Shown one piece after another: positions 24,907-35,133 of a DNA stretch of 64,000 nt. Source of the DNA: CADEED01 sp963839685 (lineage in GTDB: Bacteria > Pseudomonadota > Gammaproteobacteria > Steroidobacterales > Steroidobacteraceae); contig CAWIVS010000010.1 in the NCBI GenBank assembly GCA_963839685.1, positions 1 through 64,000 on the forward strand, read 5' to 3'. Position 1 is the first letter of the stretch, and every line of letters starts with the position of its first letter. The position numbers and the translations under genes were made by a program. The notes beneath the pieces are model-generated. The model was not told where the DNA came from. It made no database searches and saw only the letters and a list, made by a program, of their open reading frames with translations.

Positions 24907-27805
24907 ATGAAGATCCGTACTGGACATGGGTTCCGCCGTGGCACATCGAACAGCGGTAGCGTAGCCGTGAATTCCGTAGCCGCCGCAGTTGCCGCGGTGC
25001 TCGCTGGCAGCAGCGGTGTCGCTCGCGCGCAAGATGCGAAAGCCAACGATGAAGTCATCCAAGAAGTCGTCGTCACCGGCATCCGGCATTCGATCGAGAC
25101 GTCGATTGCCACCAAGAGAGAATCGACTTCCATCGTCGAGGCCGTCAGCGCCGAAGACATCGGCAGGCTGCCCGACACCAGCATCGCGGACTCCATCGCG
25201 CGGTTGCCGGGTGTGACGGCACAGCGCATCGAAGGCCGCCCGGCCGCGATCTCAATCCGCGGTCTGGGTGAAGACTACGCCGGCGCGTTGCTCAACGGGC
25301 GCCAGGTGGTGAGCTCCAGCGAAGGGCGCTCCGCCGAATACGATCAGTTCCCATCGGAGTTGGTGAGCCAGGTGCTGGTATACAAGACCGTGGACGCCGG
25401 GGTGGTCGGCCAGGGCTTGTCGGGTACCATCGACATCCGGCCGCTGATGCCGCTCAGCGTCGATCGCCGGCAAATAGCTCTTTCTGCCCGCGCCGAGAAA
25501 AATACCAACGGTGGTCTGTCGTCCACGGGCAAGGGCGAGTACGGCAACCGGATCAGTGCCTCGTACGTGGATCAGTTTGCCGACGGCACGTTCGGTGTGG
25601 CCGTCGGCTTCGCACACCTCGATTCGCCGGGCCAGGCCAAAAAATTCGGCTCCTGGGGTTACGGCGATTACGTTGGCCAGTGGGGCGCGGGCGCTACCGG
25701 CGTACCGACCGCGGATGGCAGCGGAGACTGTGTGCCGGGTTCAGGCGCAAATTGCGCGCTGTTCCCGCAGGGCTTCGAGTCCAGCGTCACCTCCAGCAAA
25801 CAGGTGCGAGACGGCGCGATGGGCGTCTTGCAGTTCAAGCCGAACGACAGGTTCTCAAGCGCTGTCGATCTCTACTACTCGAAGTTCGAGCAGGACCGCA
25901 CGGGGCACCACTGGACAGGCGACATCGGCCTGTGGAACGGCGGGCCTAACCAGCCTCCGCCGGCGAACTTCACCAATGTCCAGACCGGCACGGTCGACGG
26001 CAATACCATCATCGACAGTGCCACAATCGACGGTGCTCACAGTCTGGTTTACGACAAGAATTGGGACCGTACCGACGAGATCCGCTCGATCGGCTGGCGA
26101 AACGAGCTGAACTTCACCGACCAGTGGAAAGGTACGTTGGACCTCGGCTATTCGCGTGCCGACCGTGACGAGACATACATCCAGTCTGTCGCGCGGGCGA
26201 ATTCATTCAGCTCGTTCGCTTTCACCACCGGCGATAGCCAGTTGGCCTGGTCCACCCCGCAGGACCTGACCGACCCGGCCGTCGTGCAGCTGACGAATGA
26301 CCCGAATTGGGCCGAGATGCGCACCCCGAAGTTCAAGGACGAAATCAAGTCGGCGCAGCTCGCGGTCAATCGCAGCCTGGAATGGGGCTGGTTCCGCGGT
26401 CTCGATGTGGGCTACGCCTACAACCAGCGCGACAAGGACGTATCGTCCGACGCCTTCTATCTTGAGTTGACCGGGCCGACAGTGGACCCCGTAACGGGAC
26501 TCCCTCTGCAAGTGATCCCGACGGACGCGTTGCGGGATCCGGTGATGATTGACATCGGCGGCATCCAGCAAGGCGTGGTGACCTGGGATGTGCCGAGCAT
26601 CATGGGCATGTACGCCCCAGTCGCGAAGGACCCGTGGCTGGCCCAGACGAATAAATTCCAGGTGCATGAGAAAATCCAGACCGGTTTCCTGAGGTTCGTC
26701 ATAGATGCGAAGCTGGGCAGCGTGCCGGTTCGCGGCAATCTGGGCGTTCAGTACGTCGATTCGGAGCAGAACTCCGATGGCTTCGCGTGGAACGATGGTG
26801 CCGGGCACACCAGCCGGTGGTGCCGTGATTCCCGTGAGCGGGGGCACCACCTATTCTGACGTGCTGCCGAGTCTCAACCTGGTGTTCAATCTGCAAGAGG
26901 ATCTCCTTCTGCGCTTCGGCCTGGGCAAGACCATGGCCCGACCGCGTATGGACGACATGCGCGCCGGCGCGGACCAGCCCGTGCTCATACCGATTTCGCC
27001 AGCGAGCGACGAGACCATCGGCACGTGGAGCGCAGGCGGCGGCGGCAAGCCCGACCTCCAACCCTGGCGCGCAAAGTCGGTCGACCTTTCGCTGGAGAAG
27101 TACTTCCAGACGCGCAGCTACGTCGCGGTCGCTGGATTCCTGAAGAAACTGGACTCCTTCATCTACCAGCGCAGCAGCGAGCGCGACTTCACCGGGTTCC
27201 CCAACTACAACCCGGACCTCACGCCCGGCTGCTTTGCGACCGAGCCGGATTGCAATCCGAACATCGGCTCGATCACCACGCAGGACAATGGCAGCGGCGG
27301 CAAGGTTTACGGCGTCGAGTTGTCGATTTCTCTGGACGCTGGCCTGTTCACGCCCGCGCTGGAAGGTTTCGGCGTGCTCCTGAGTGGAGCGAAAACGTAC
27401 AACGATCTGCCGAATGACGAGAACGGCGACGAGATCAAACTCGACGGCTTCTCCGACAACGTCAACAGCATCGAGGCGTATTTCGAGAGGAGCGGTTTCT
27501 CGGCCCGGGTCAGCCGCCGTTATCGCTCGGCGTTTACGGCCACCACGCGCAGCGTGATACTGAACACACTGAGAAGCACGCAAATCGATGCGGAGAGCCA
27601 GATCGACGCGCAGATCGGCTATGACTTCAACTCGGGCAACCTCGAGGGTCTCACGCTGCTGCTGCAGGGGAACAACCTCACCAATGAGGTCTCAATCACA
27701 CGGCAATCGCCAGAAGTTGGCGGGTCGGTCACCACGGGCTTGCTGCCCTGGCAAGACGACAACTATGGACGTGTGATCATGTTGGGCGCGTCGTACAAGT
27801 TCTGA
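24907..27805 (+). CDS. TonB-dependent receptor (one frameshift)
   Basis: The reconstructed protein has about 965 residues: a signal peptide ending near ARAQ, a TonB box region (EVIQEVVVTGIRHS), a plug domain (LPDTSIADSIARLPGVTAQR, SIRGLGEDYAGALLNGRQ) and a large beta barrel ending in GASYKF, a typical terminal phenylalanine. As read, the frame breaks at about 26800 (DGFAWNDG before, VIPVSGGTTYSDVLPSL after), an extra base. Receptors of this subtype, in the TBDT class found in Xanthomonas and Caulobacter relatives, import plant oligosaccharides. It is followed after 24 bases by a tryptophan halogenase and a GH43 enzyme, so one operon is likely. The imported substrate may be an arabinose- or xylose-containing oligosaccharide. 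Confidence 0.87.
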
Positions 27806-27829
27806 GGTGTCGTCGCGCGGAGTCGAGGC

Positions 27830-29335
27830 ATGCCGGGTCCGCTGATCCGCGACATCGTCATCGTTGGCGGTGGCACTGCGGGTTGGATGACGGCCGCCGC
27901 GCTTTCGAACCACTTCGGGCGCGCGTGTTCGATTCGGCTCGTGGAATCCGACGAGATCGGCATCATCGGTGTCGGCGAGGCGACGATCCCGCACATCGTC
28001 TCCTTCAATCGCATTCTGGGCATCGACGAAGACGAGTTCCTGCGCGCCACGCGCGGCACCTTCAAGCTCGGCATCGAGTTCGTGAACTGGAGCGCGATCG
28101 GCGACCGCTACACCCACGGTTTCGGCAAGCTCGGGCCCGACCTGGATGGACTGCCGTTCCATCATTTCTGGCTGCGCGGCGTGCATGCTGGCCTGGTCGC
28201 AAGCCTCGGCGACTACTCCATCAACACCGCGGCCCCGCGACGCGCCAAGTTCATGCGGCCACGGCAGGACATGGCGGGCTCGCCGCTGCGCGAAATCACG
28301 TACGCCTACCACTTCGACGCCGGACTGTATGCCCGATTCCTGCGCCAGCTGGCCGAGCGAAAAGGCGTCGAACGCATTGAAGGCAAAATCGACTCCGTGC
28401 AGCAGCGCGAGCCGGACGGATTCATCAGCGCCGTCGTGCTGGGCGATGGCCGCCGCGTCGCAGGTGATTTTTTCGTCGACTGCTCGGGCATGCATGGCCT
28501 GCTCATCGAGAAGACCTTGCACACCGGCTACGAGGATTGGTCGCACTGGTTGCCCTGTGACCGCGCGGTCGCGGTCCCCAGCCGCTCCGTGGAGCCCCTG
28601 ATCCCGATGACGCGCGCCACAGCGCACGGCGCCGGCTGGCAGTGGCGCATCCCGCTGCAGCATCGCATCGGCAATGGCCACGTCTACTCCAGCCGCTTCA
28701 TGAGCCAGGAGGACGCCACTGCGATCCTGATGGGAAACCTGGACAGCGAGCCACTGGACGAACCGCGGCACATCCCCTTCATGCCGGGCCGGCGCAAGCG
28801 CGTGTGGAACCGCAACTGCATCGCCTTGGGTCTGGCGGCCGGGTTTTTCGAGCCTATCGAGTCCACCAACATCCACCTGATCCAGACGGCGATCTCGCGG
28901 CTGATGTCGCTGTTCCCGCGTGCCGACTTCAATCATGCCGACATCGACGAGGTCAACACGCAGACGCGCATCGAGTACGAGCGCGCGCGTGACTTTATCG
29001 TCCTGCACTACAAGGCCACGGAGCGCGACGACACGCCGTTCTGGCAGTACTGCCGCACGATGGAAGTGCCGCCCACGCTGCAGCACAAGATCGACCTGTA
29101 TCGCGGCAACGGCCGCTTTTTCCGCGAGGACAATGAGTTGTTTGGCGAGTTGAGCTGGGTACAAGTGATGGAGGGGCAGCGTATTCGCGCGAGCGGCTAC
29201 CATCCCTTTGCCGACTTGCGCCCTGTCGACGAGGTGCGCGCGTTCCTGGCCGACACGCAGCGCGTCATCTCTGCATGTGTCGAGGCAATGCCCACGCATG
29301 CCGAATTCATCGCGCAGCACTGCGCCTCGGATTGA
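27830..29335 (+). CDS. Flavin-dependent tryptophan halogenase family protein
   Basis: The 501-residue protein has the FAD site GGGTAGWMTA at about residues 11-20, the catalytic lysine K79 (in GTFKLGIEF) at the same number as in PrnA, and the W270-x-W272-x-I-P motif (GWQWRIP) that keeps the active site from working as a monooxygenase. All key residues are present, so it may be active. Free tryptophan is only one option; halogenases with this fold also act on peptides and other aromatics. No biosynthetic gene cluster, flavin reductase or halide transporter is nearby. Its position between a TonB receptor and a secreted glycosidase is a known but unexplained association. Confidence 0.88.
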   Translation: MPGPLIRDIVIVGGGTAGWMTAAALSNHFGRACSIRLVESDEIGIIGVGEATIPHIVSFNRILGIDEDEFLRATRGTFKLGIEFVNWSAIGDRYTHGFGKLGPDLDGLPFHHFWLRGVHAGLVASLGDYSINTAAPRRAKFMRPRQDMAGSPLREITYAYHFDAGLYARFLRQLAERKGVERIEGKIDSVQQREPDGFISAVVLGDGRRVAGDFFVDCSGMHGLLIEKTLHTGYEDWSHWLPCDRAVAVPSRSVEPLIPMTRATAHGAGWQWRIPLQHRIGNGHVYSSRFMSQEDATAILMGNLDSEPLDEPRHIPFMPGRRKRVWNRNCIALGLAAGFFEPIESTNIHLIQTAISRLMSLFPRADFNHADIDEVNTQTRIEYERARDFIVLHYKATERDDTPFWQYCRTMEVPPTLQHKIDLYRGNGRFFREDNELFGELSWVQVMEGQRIRASGYHPFADLRPVDEVRAFLADTQRVISACVEAMPTHAEFIAQHCASD

Positions 29336-29337
29336 CC

Positions 29338-31185
29338 ATGGTGCGAAAACTCGCGGCGTTCTTCACGGTGCTGTTCGGATTTGTGGCCGGCGCATTCGCT
29401 GCCGACAACTCGAGGCGGACCTACGCAAATCCCGTCGATATCGACTACCGCTACAACTTCGAGCAGATCAACCAGCAGATTTCCTACCGCACCGGCGCCG
29501 ATCCGGTCATCGTGCGGCACAAGGACGCGTACTACCTGTTCATGACGCTGGCGGACGGCTATTGGCGCTCGACCAATCTGCTCGACTGGAGCTTCATCAC
29601 GCCGAGCCGCTGGCCCCTCGCGAGCGTGGTTGCGCCGGCAGTCATTTCCGATGGCGATCGCCTGCTGTTGATGCCGTCCATGACGCGCCCCGACCCTATC
29701 CTGGTGTCGCGCGACCCGGCGCACGGGCAGTTGGAATTCCTGACACGCCGCATGCCGGAGCTGCCCGTCCCTGTGTCAGAAGGTCCGGAACGCTGGCATC
29801 AGGGAGATCCGCAACCCGCAAGTGTTCCGCCCGGACCATGGGATCCGGGGTTGTTCAAGGATGATGACGGCCGCTGGTATCTCTACTGGGGATCCTCCAA
29901 CCGGTACCCGCTGTTCGGCATCGAGCTCGACATGCGCGAGGCCGATTCACAGCAGCGCATCCGCTATATCGGCAAGCCCCGCGCGTTGATCCAGCTCGAG
30001 CCGAAGGAGCATGGCTGGGAGCGGTTCGGGCCGGATCACACTGGCGAGGACAAGCCCACATACATCGAAGGCGCATGGATGACCAAGCATGGCGGCCGCT
30101 ATTACCTGCAGTACGGTGCGCCCGGGACCGAGTACAACGTCTACGCCACTGGTACCTACGTCTCTAACAACCCGCTGGGACCTTTCGAATACGCGCCCTA
30201 CAACCCCGTGGGCTACAAGCCCGGCGGTTTCGTTCATGGCGCAGGGCACGGCAACACATTTCAGGACGAGTACGGTAACTGGTGGAACACCGGCACGCCG
30301 TGGATCGGCCATAACTGGACCTTCGAGCGCCGCATCGCCTTGTTTCCAGCGGCCTTCAGCAACGACGGCCAGATGAGCGTCAACACGCGCTTCGCGGACT
30401 TTCCTAACTACATGCCGACCGGCAAAGTCACCGATCCGGAAAGCCTCTTCACCGGCTGGATGCTGCTGTCGTACCGCAAACCTGCGACCGCGTCTTCGGT
30501 GTTGGGCCCGGAGTCGGACAAGTTCAGCGCCGGGCACGTTACCGATGAGGATCCGCGCACGTTCTGGGTTGCGGCATCGAACGAGGCCGGACAAACACTC
30601 ACCGTGGATCTCGGCGCCAGCAAAACGCTGCGCGCCGTGCAGGTCAATTTCGCCGACTATCTATCCGGCCGCTATCGCGATGCGCCGGACATCTACACGG
30701 AATTCACACTCGAGTCGTCGCCGGACGGCAAGCGGTGGCAGCCGTTGGCCACCACCGGGCCTGAGCGGCGCGATCGGCCCAATGCGTATTTTCAGCTGCC
30801 GTCACCAGTGCGTGCGCGCTACGTGCGCTATGTGCACGGGCACGTCGGCGCCGCACACCTGGGCATCAGCGATCTGCGGGTGTTCGGCGACGCTGGCGGC
30901 TCGGCACCGAAAGCGCCTGCCAACGTCAAGGCGGTGCGTGCTGAACCACGCATGATGACGGTCAGCTGGCGGCGCGTGCCGGGAGCGGTCGGGTACAACG
31001 TGCGCTGGGGCTTGGCGCCTGATCGTTTGAATCTGTGCTACCAGGTTTTCGCCCATTCTTTGATGAAGGGCGGAACCAGCCTCGATATACGCGCACTCAA
31101 TGTCGGCGTTGAATACCACGTGGCCGTGGAGGCGTTCAACGAGAACGGCGTATCGGCGCTCGGCAAGGTTGCGTCCGTGCATTGA
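29338..31185 (+). CDS. Secreted GH43 glycosidase with discoidin (F5/8C) and FN3 domains
   Basis: The 615-residue protein starts two bases after the halogenase stop and has a signal peptide ending GAFAAD. The GH43 five-bladed propeller covers about residues 40-380, with the catalytic triad visible as D55 (GADPVIV), D169 (WDPGLF) and E244 (YIEGAW). An F5/8 type C carbohydrate-binding domain follows at about 385-520 (TVDLGASKTLRAVQV) and an FN3 domain at about 530-615. GH43 enzymes are arabinofuranosidases, xylosidases or arabinanases. The attached binding domain suggests action on an insoluble polymer outside the cell. A degraded copy of this gene's 5' end occurs at 38766. Confidence 0.88.
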   Translation: MVRKLAAFFTVLFGFVAGAFAADNSRRTYANPVDIDYRYNFEQINQQISYRTGADPVIVRHKDAYYLFMTLADGYWRSTNLLDWSFITPSRWPLASVVAPAVISDGDRLLLMPSMTRPDPILVSRDPAHGQLEFLTRRMPELPVPVSEGPERWHQGDPQPASVPPGPWDPGLFKDDDGRWYLYWGSSNRYPLFGIELDMREADSQQRIRYIGKPRALIQLEPKEHGWERFGPDHTGEDKPTYIEGAWMTKHGGRYYLQYGAPGTEYNVYATGTYVSNNPLGPFEYAPYNPVGYKPGGFVHGAGHGNTFQDEYGNWWNTGTPWIGHNWTFERRIALFPAAFSNDGQMSVNTRFADFPNYMPTGKVTDPESLFTGWMLLSYRKPATASSVLGPESDKFSAGHVTDEDPRTFWVAASNEAGQTLTVDLGASKTLRAVQVNFADYLSGRYRDAPDIYTEFTLESSPDGKRWQPLATTGPERRDRPNAYFQLPSPVRARYVRYVHGHVGAAHLGISDLRVFGDAGGSAPKAPANVKAVRAEPRMMTVSWRRVPGAVGYNVRWGLAPDRLNLCYQVFAHSLMKGGTSLDIRALNVGVEYHVAVEAFNENGVSALGKVASVH

Positions 31186-31203
31186 CGGCCCAACGGTAGC
31201 GGT

Positions 31204-31225
31204 GCGGCAATCTGATTATTGCCGC
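31204..31225. terminator. Short hairpin between convergent genes
   Basis: GCGGCAAT and ATTGCCGC form an 8-base stem with a 6-base loop between the ends of the GH43 and YceI genes; the stem overlaps the YceI stop codon. No U-run follows on either strand, so intrinsic termination is uncertain. Confidence 0.3.
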
Positions 31226-31800
31226 TGGGCTTCGAATTCGAACATCAATTCGACATCGTCGCCGACCATGCCGTTCGCGACACCGTAGGTCATGCCCCAC
31301 TGGCTGCGCTGAATCGTCGCGCGCACCGAAACACCGAGCGTATGTTTGCGATGGTCGAAGCGATACTGAGCCGCCTTGTTGATTTGGACCCTGAGTTCGA
31401 CCGGATGCGTCCGACCGAGCATTGTGAGATTGCCGTGCAGCGTGCCAACTGAATCACCGTCCGATCGATACGCCGTCGCGACAAAACGGATGAGCGGATG
31501 CTTCTCGGTATCGAGAAAATCCCCACTGCGCACATGCGAACCGCGCCGGTCGTGGTGGGTTGTCACGCCCGCCGCGCGCACCTCGACGCTGCCCAAGCGC
31601 AATTGTTTCGCCTGTTCGTCGTATACGAACTCGCCGCTCGCTTGCGTGAATTGCCCGATCAATCTTTCATACCCGATATGTTCGATCAGGAATGCGATGG
31701 AGAAATGTTTCGGATCGATGCGATACGTCGCCGGCGCCGCGGCCAGCGGCGCAGACATCAGGAATGCCAATAGTATCGAGCGAAAACGCGTGAGACCCAT
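31216..31800 (-). CDS. YceI-family periplasmic protein
   Basis: The 194-residue protein has a signal peptide (ILLAFLMSAPLAAAPA) and a lipocalin-like YceI domain (YRIDPKHFSIAFLIEHIGY, FLDTEKHPLIRFVATAY, LHGNLTMLGRTHPVEL). YceI proteins bind isoprenoid or other long lipid chains in the periplasm and are often induced by alkaline or osmotic stress. Length is typical. It is convergent with the GH43 gene and followed on the same strand by an MFS gene, whose end lies 94 bases upstream of its start; no shared function is evident. Confidence 0.85.
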   Translation of the reverse strand: MGLTRFRSILLAFLMSAPLAAAPATYRIDPKHFSIAFLIEHIGYERLIGQFTQASGEFVYDEQAKQLRLGSVEVRAAGVTTHHDRRGSHVRSGDFLDTEKHPLIRFVATAYRSDGDSVGTLHGNLTMLGRTHPVELRVQINKAAQYRFDHRKHTLGVSVRATIQRSQWGMTYGVANGMVGDDVELMFEFEAQRQ

Positions 31801-31894
31801 GCCGGAAGTCTAGCGCGCCACCACTTCGACCAGCACCCCAAGGGTGGCGTGGGATTTAGCCCTGGGCATCCCGTATTATCGAACCGCCCAAGCA

Positions 31895-33109
31895 CTACAT
31901 TGCCGCGAGATCGCGAGCAACGGGACGTTGCGGCTTCAGGAACTGCGTGCCCCAGGTCAGCGGAGCCGCAAGCGCGCTAATCGCGATTGAGACGAGGACC
32001 ACGCTGCTCACTCCGTGGCGCTCGAGCATCTGCCCGCCCAGCAGTGAACCCACCGCGATGCCGGCGTTGACCGCCGAGGCGCTCAGCGTCGCCGCGAGAT
32101 CGCGACCGCATCCGGCGAGGCTGATGACGCGCAGCTGCAGCGCCGGGACCAGACCAAACCCAATCACGCCCCACGCGGCGAGCACGAACCCCGCAATGAC
32201 GAGGCGGTCGCCATAAAAGTACAGCAGACCGAGCGCGGGCACTAACAACAGGTTGGCGCCGATGAGCGTGCGGCTCGCACTCCGGTCGGCGAAGCGCCCG
32301 CCAACATACGCTCCGACCGCGCTGGCCATGCCATAGATCAACAGGAACACGCTGATCAACTCCGGCGGGACCTGGGTCACATCCTGCAAGTAAGGGACGA
32401 GATAGGTGAAGGCCGCGAACTGTCCGCCGAGCAACATGGCGCCTACCAGCAGCATCAACAACACTCGCGGGGCCAAGGCGCCGCGCGCCTGTGCCAAGAA
32501 ACCGCTTGCCCCACGGCTCATGCTTGTCGGCACGAGCACGATGGTCGCCAGAAACACGATGACTCCCAATGCCGCAACGCCCGCGAACACCGCTCGCCAA
32601 CCCGCCAGCTGCGCAACCAGTACACCAAGCGGCACGCCGAGGACGGTGGCGACTGCAATGCCACCGAATATCATCGACATTGCCCGGCCCTGGCTGGCGG
32701 GCGGCACCAGGGTCACGGCCACGACCGATGCGACACCGACAAAGAGTCCGTGAGTCGTCCCGCTCACGAATCGAACAACCAGCAAGACATTCAGGTCGCT
32801 GGCCACCACGGTGATGACGGTTGCCGCGGTAAACACGCCCAAGGTGCCGATCAGCAGCAAGCGCCGGCCGAGTCGCGTCGTCACTGCCATGACGATCGGA
32901 GCGCCAATCGAGATGCCGAGTGCGTACGCCATCACGAGATAGCCGGCGACGCTGATCGAGACGCCAAGATCGCGCGACACCACGTCCAGTACGCCGACCA
33001 CGATGAACTCCGCCGTGCCGACGACGAAAGCAGCGCACGCAAGAACCACCAGGGCGGCGTTCCCGTTGCTCGCGAAGGCCCCTCCAGCATTTCGAAGTGC
33101 GCCGTCCAC
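31895..33109 (-). CDS. MFS drug/metabolite efflux transporter
   Basis: The protein has 12 predicted membrane segments and the markers of the drug-H+ antiporter-1 group (AEFIVVGVLDVV in helix 1, RLGRRLLLIGT after helix 2, FVSGTTHGLFVGVASV in helix 4). I used GTG 33109 (404 residues). The frame is open to an ATG at 33214, but that would cover the divergent AraC gene's start. Family members of the AraJ/YdhP kind export sugars, drugs or amines. The divergent AraC gene is the natural regulator. The start is uncertain by about 35 codons. Confidence 0.82.
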   Translation of the reverse strand: MDGALRNAGGAFASNGNAALVVLACAAFVVGTAEFIVVGVLDVVSRDLGVSISVAGYLVMAYALGISIGAPIVMAVTTRLGRRLLLIGTLGVFTAATVITVVASDLNVLLVVRFVSGTTHGLFVGVASVVAVTLVPPASQGRAMSMIFGGIAVATVLGVPLGVLVAQLAGWRAVFAGVAALGVIVFLATIVLVPTSMSRGASGFLAQARGALAPRVLLMLLVGAMLLGGQFAAFTYLVPYLQDVTQVPPELISVFLLIYGMASAVGAYVGGRFADRSASRTLIGANLLLVPALGLLYFYGDRLVIAGFVLAAWGVIGFGLVPALQLRVISLAGCGRDLAATLSASAVNAGIAVGSLLGGQMLERHGVSSVVLVSIAISALAAPLTWGTQFLKPQRPVARDLAAM

Positions 33110-33212
33110 GCTGCATCTTGGCAATACGTGCTCGTTCGATCCATGATCGTATGGCCGGAGCGGATGGCCGTTCGTCCGCGGCCGGTTGCCGCTACGAAAT
33201 GGAGTGACTTCC

Positions 33213-34184
33213 ATGCACGCTCAAGTCAACTACTGCCCGACTGTCGATCCCAACGATCTGCTCAGCGAAGTGCTGCAGGACCTGCGGCTCTCACGCGCGT
33301 CCTATGGGCGCAGCGAGCTCACGGCACCCTGGGGTATCGAGATTCCGTACAAGGAGGGCATTCGCTTCCACTTCGTGGCCGAAGGGCGCTGCTGCATGTT
33401 GAGCGGCGCGCAGGAGCCCGTATGGCTCGATGCAGGCGACGTCGTGCTGCTGCCGCACGGCACGGCGCACGTCATCGCCGATGAACCCTCGCGGCGTCCG
33501 AAGTCCCTGGCCGAAATTGGGCCGCAACGCGTTGGCAATGCAACCTACCGTCTGGCGACGGGCGGCGGCGGTGCTCGCTCACTCATCGTGTGTTGCACCA
33601 TCGGTTTCGACGGCCCAACCGCGCACCCGCTCATCGAACTACTCCCGGAAGTGATGCTTGTGCGCCGCGGCGACACCCAAGACTCAGCGTTGCCGATGCT
33701 GCTCAGTCTGATGGCGGCGGAAGTGGCGGGCCAGCGAATCGGTGCGGCCACGATCATGGCGCGACTCGCCGACATCGTCATGACGCGCGTCATTCGGGCG
33801 TGGGTCGAAACGCGGTCATCGGATCTCACGGGATGGCTTGCCGCAATCCGCGATCCGCAGATCGGCTTGGCGCTGGCGCGAATCCATCGCAGTCCCGGGG
33901 AATCATGGAACGTGGAGTCGCTGTCGAAAGTGGCCAGCCTGTCACGCTCCATGTTCACGGAGCGATTCACCGCGTTGCTCGGCGTCTCGCCGGCGCGATA
34001 TCTGCTGCAGTGGCGCATGCGACTTGCTGCTGCATGGCTGCGCAATGGGCACATGACCGTGGCGGAAGTCGCATCGTTGCTCGGCTACGAGTCGGACGCG
34101 TCGTTCAGCCGTGCATTCAAGCGGTTCATCGGTGTCGCTCCGGGCGCGTTCCGGGCGCAGGTGGCCGATGTCAGCATGCTCTGA
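33213..34184 (+). CDS. AraC-family transcriptional regulator (cupin_6 type)
   Basis: The 323-residue protein has an N-terminal AraC-type cupin sensor domain (about 15-180; FVAEGRCCMLSG, AGDVVLLPHGTAH) and a C-terminal double helix-turn-helix (about 215-320; SLSRSMFTERFTALLGVSP, VAEVASLLGYESDASFSRAF). ATG 33213 has an upstream ribosome site GGAG. It is divergent from the MFS transporter with about 100 bases between starts, so it most likely controls that gene and itself. The ligand is unknown; relatives of this subtype often respond to aromatic or quinone stress. Confidence 0.88.
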   Translation: MHAQVNYCPTVDPNDLLSEVLQDLRLSRASYGRSELTAPWGIEIPYKEGIRFHFVAEGRCCMLSGAQEPVWLDAGDVVLLPHGTAHVIADEPSRRPKSLAEIGPQRVGNATYRLATGGGGARSLIVCCTIGFDGPTAHPLIELLPEVMLVRRGDTQDSALPMLLSLMAAEVAGQRIGAATIMARLADIVMTRVIRAWVETRSSDLTGWLAAIRDPQIGLALARIHRSPGESWNVESLSKVASLSRSMFTERFTALLGVSPARYLLQWRMRLAAAWLRNGHMTVAEVASLLGYESDASFSRAFKRFIGVAPGAFRAQVADVSML

Positions 34185-34226
34185 AGGCGATCAGCAGCGA
34201 CGCGCGGCATCGGAGCGGATGCGCAT

Positions 34227-34652
34227 TCAGTCGTCTGGAATCGTGTCGAGCACTCCGGTGTTATGGACGTAAATCACGCACTCGTCATCGAGGCAGGCGT
34301 CGGTATGGACCTGCTTTCCCGGCTGATACCACCAGCTTCCGGGCCCGAGCCGGGGAGCCTTCGCTTCGTCCTCGTCCTTGGCCCAGTGTTTCATCGTTCC
34401 CTGGACGACCACCGCCTGGTAGTCGGCAGTATGCGAATGCATTGGCAGCACGCTCTTCTTCATGCGAATGAGCATTGAAATTGGTGACTTTGCCGGATCG
34501 CCTCTGACAACGGCGATGCCTGGACTCGACTGCTGATCCGGGTACTCGACGACGTAGCGGAGCTTTTCCGCAGGCGTGACGATCATCTGAGACGAGGAGC
34601 CCGCCACGACGATGTTGACGAGCGCGCCCATCGGTACAAAGGCGAATCGCAT
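34227..34652 (-). CDS. Cupin protein, DUF4437-like, copy 3 of 3
   Basis: The 141-residue protein has a cupin barrel with metal-binding motif MHSHTADY near residue 70 and a conserved cysteine pair near the C-terminus (DACLDDECVIYVHN). It is the last of three tandem cupin genes that share the HxH motif, a G-T-W/M-x-H strand and the C-x4-5-C motif. Its N-terminus (MRFAFVPMGALVNIVV) is weakly signal-like, unlike the clear signal peptides of the other two. The gap to the next gene is two bases, so all three are cotranscribed. Function unknown. Confidence 0.72.
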   Translation of the reverse strand: MRFAFVPMGALVNIVVAGSSSQMIVTPAEKLRYVVEYPDQQSSPGIAVVRGDPAKSPISMLIRMKKSVLPMHSHTADYQAVVVQGTMKHWAKDEDEAKAPRLGPGSWWYQPGKQVHTDACLDDECVIYVHNTGVLDTIPDD

Positions 34653-34654
34653 GG

Positions 34655-35131
34655 CTACTCCTTCTCATTCGGCCAGAGCACGTCTGCCCGGGCGTATTGA
34701 AACAGGAACAGCACGCATGGGTCCTTGCTGACACAACGGTCGATGTGCATGCCACGCCCGGCCTGGCGGATGTAGGAACCTGGCGGGAGCGGCGCATCGG
34801 CACCCTTGCCGTTCTCGTCCACATGAACCCAGGTTCCCTTGACCAGTACGCCGTGAAAGTCCCCGCTGTGCGCGTGCAAGCCGGAGTCGAAGCCTGACGG
34901 TACTTGCACGAGTTCGCCAAACCCTCCGTCGCGCGCACGATCACCCCACAATTCGCTGATCATGATCGGCAGGTTGGGCGCCTGCTTTTTCCACGTCATC
35001 TGATCGAAGGGAGTGGACAAACTTCTCGCCGGTTCTTCACCCGGTTTCTCCGCCTGTGCAGCTTGCGCTGCGGCCAGGCACACGAAAGCGACGATTGCAG
35101 CGAATCTTCGGTGCGGCGCGAATGTAGACAT
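34655..35131 (-). CDS. Secreted cupin protein, DUF4437-like, copy 2 of 3
   Basis: The 158-residue protein has a signal peptide (FAAIVAFVCLAAAQAAQA) and a cupin domain with LHAHSGDFHGVLVKGTWVHV and the cysteine pair CVSKDPC near the end. The segment ISELWGDRARDGGFGELVQVP aligns with the third cupin of the tandem. Cupins of this kind may bind a divalent metal and a small polar ligand in the periplasm. Two-base gaps on both sides place it in a three-gene operon. No enzyme activity can be assigned. Confidence 0.75.
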   Translation of the reverse strand: MSTFAPHRRFAAIVAFVCLAAAQAAQAEKPGEEPARSLSTPFDQMTWKKQAPNLPIMISELWGDRARDGGFGELVQVPSGFDSGLHAHSGDFHGVLVKGTWVHVDENGKGADAPLPPGSYIRQAGRGMHIDRCVSKDPCVLFLFQYARADVLWPNEKE

Positions 35132-35133
35132 GC

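Noticed and set aside
27692..29320. A 542-codon open frame opposite the halogenase
   Set aside because: It mirrors a gene with intact catalytic motifs; composition is typical of antisense frames in GC-rich DNA.
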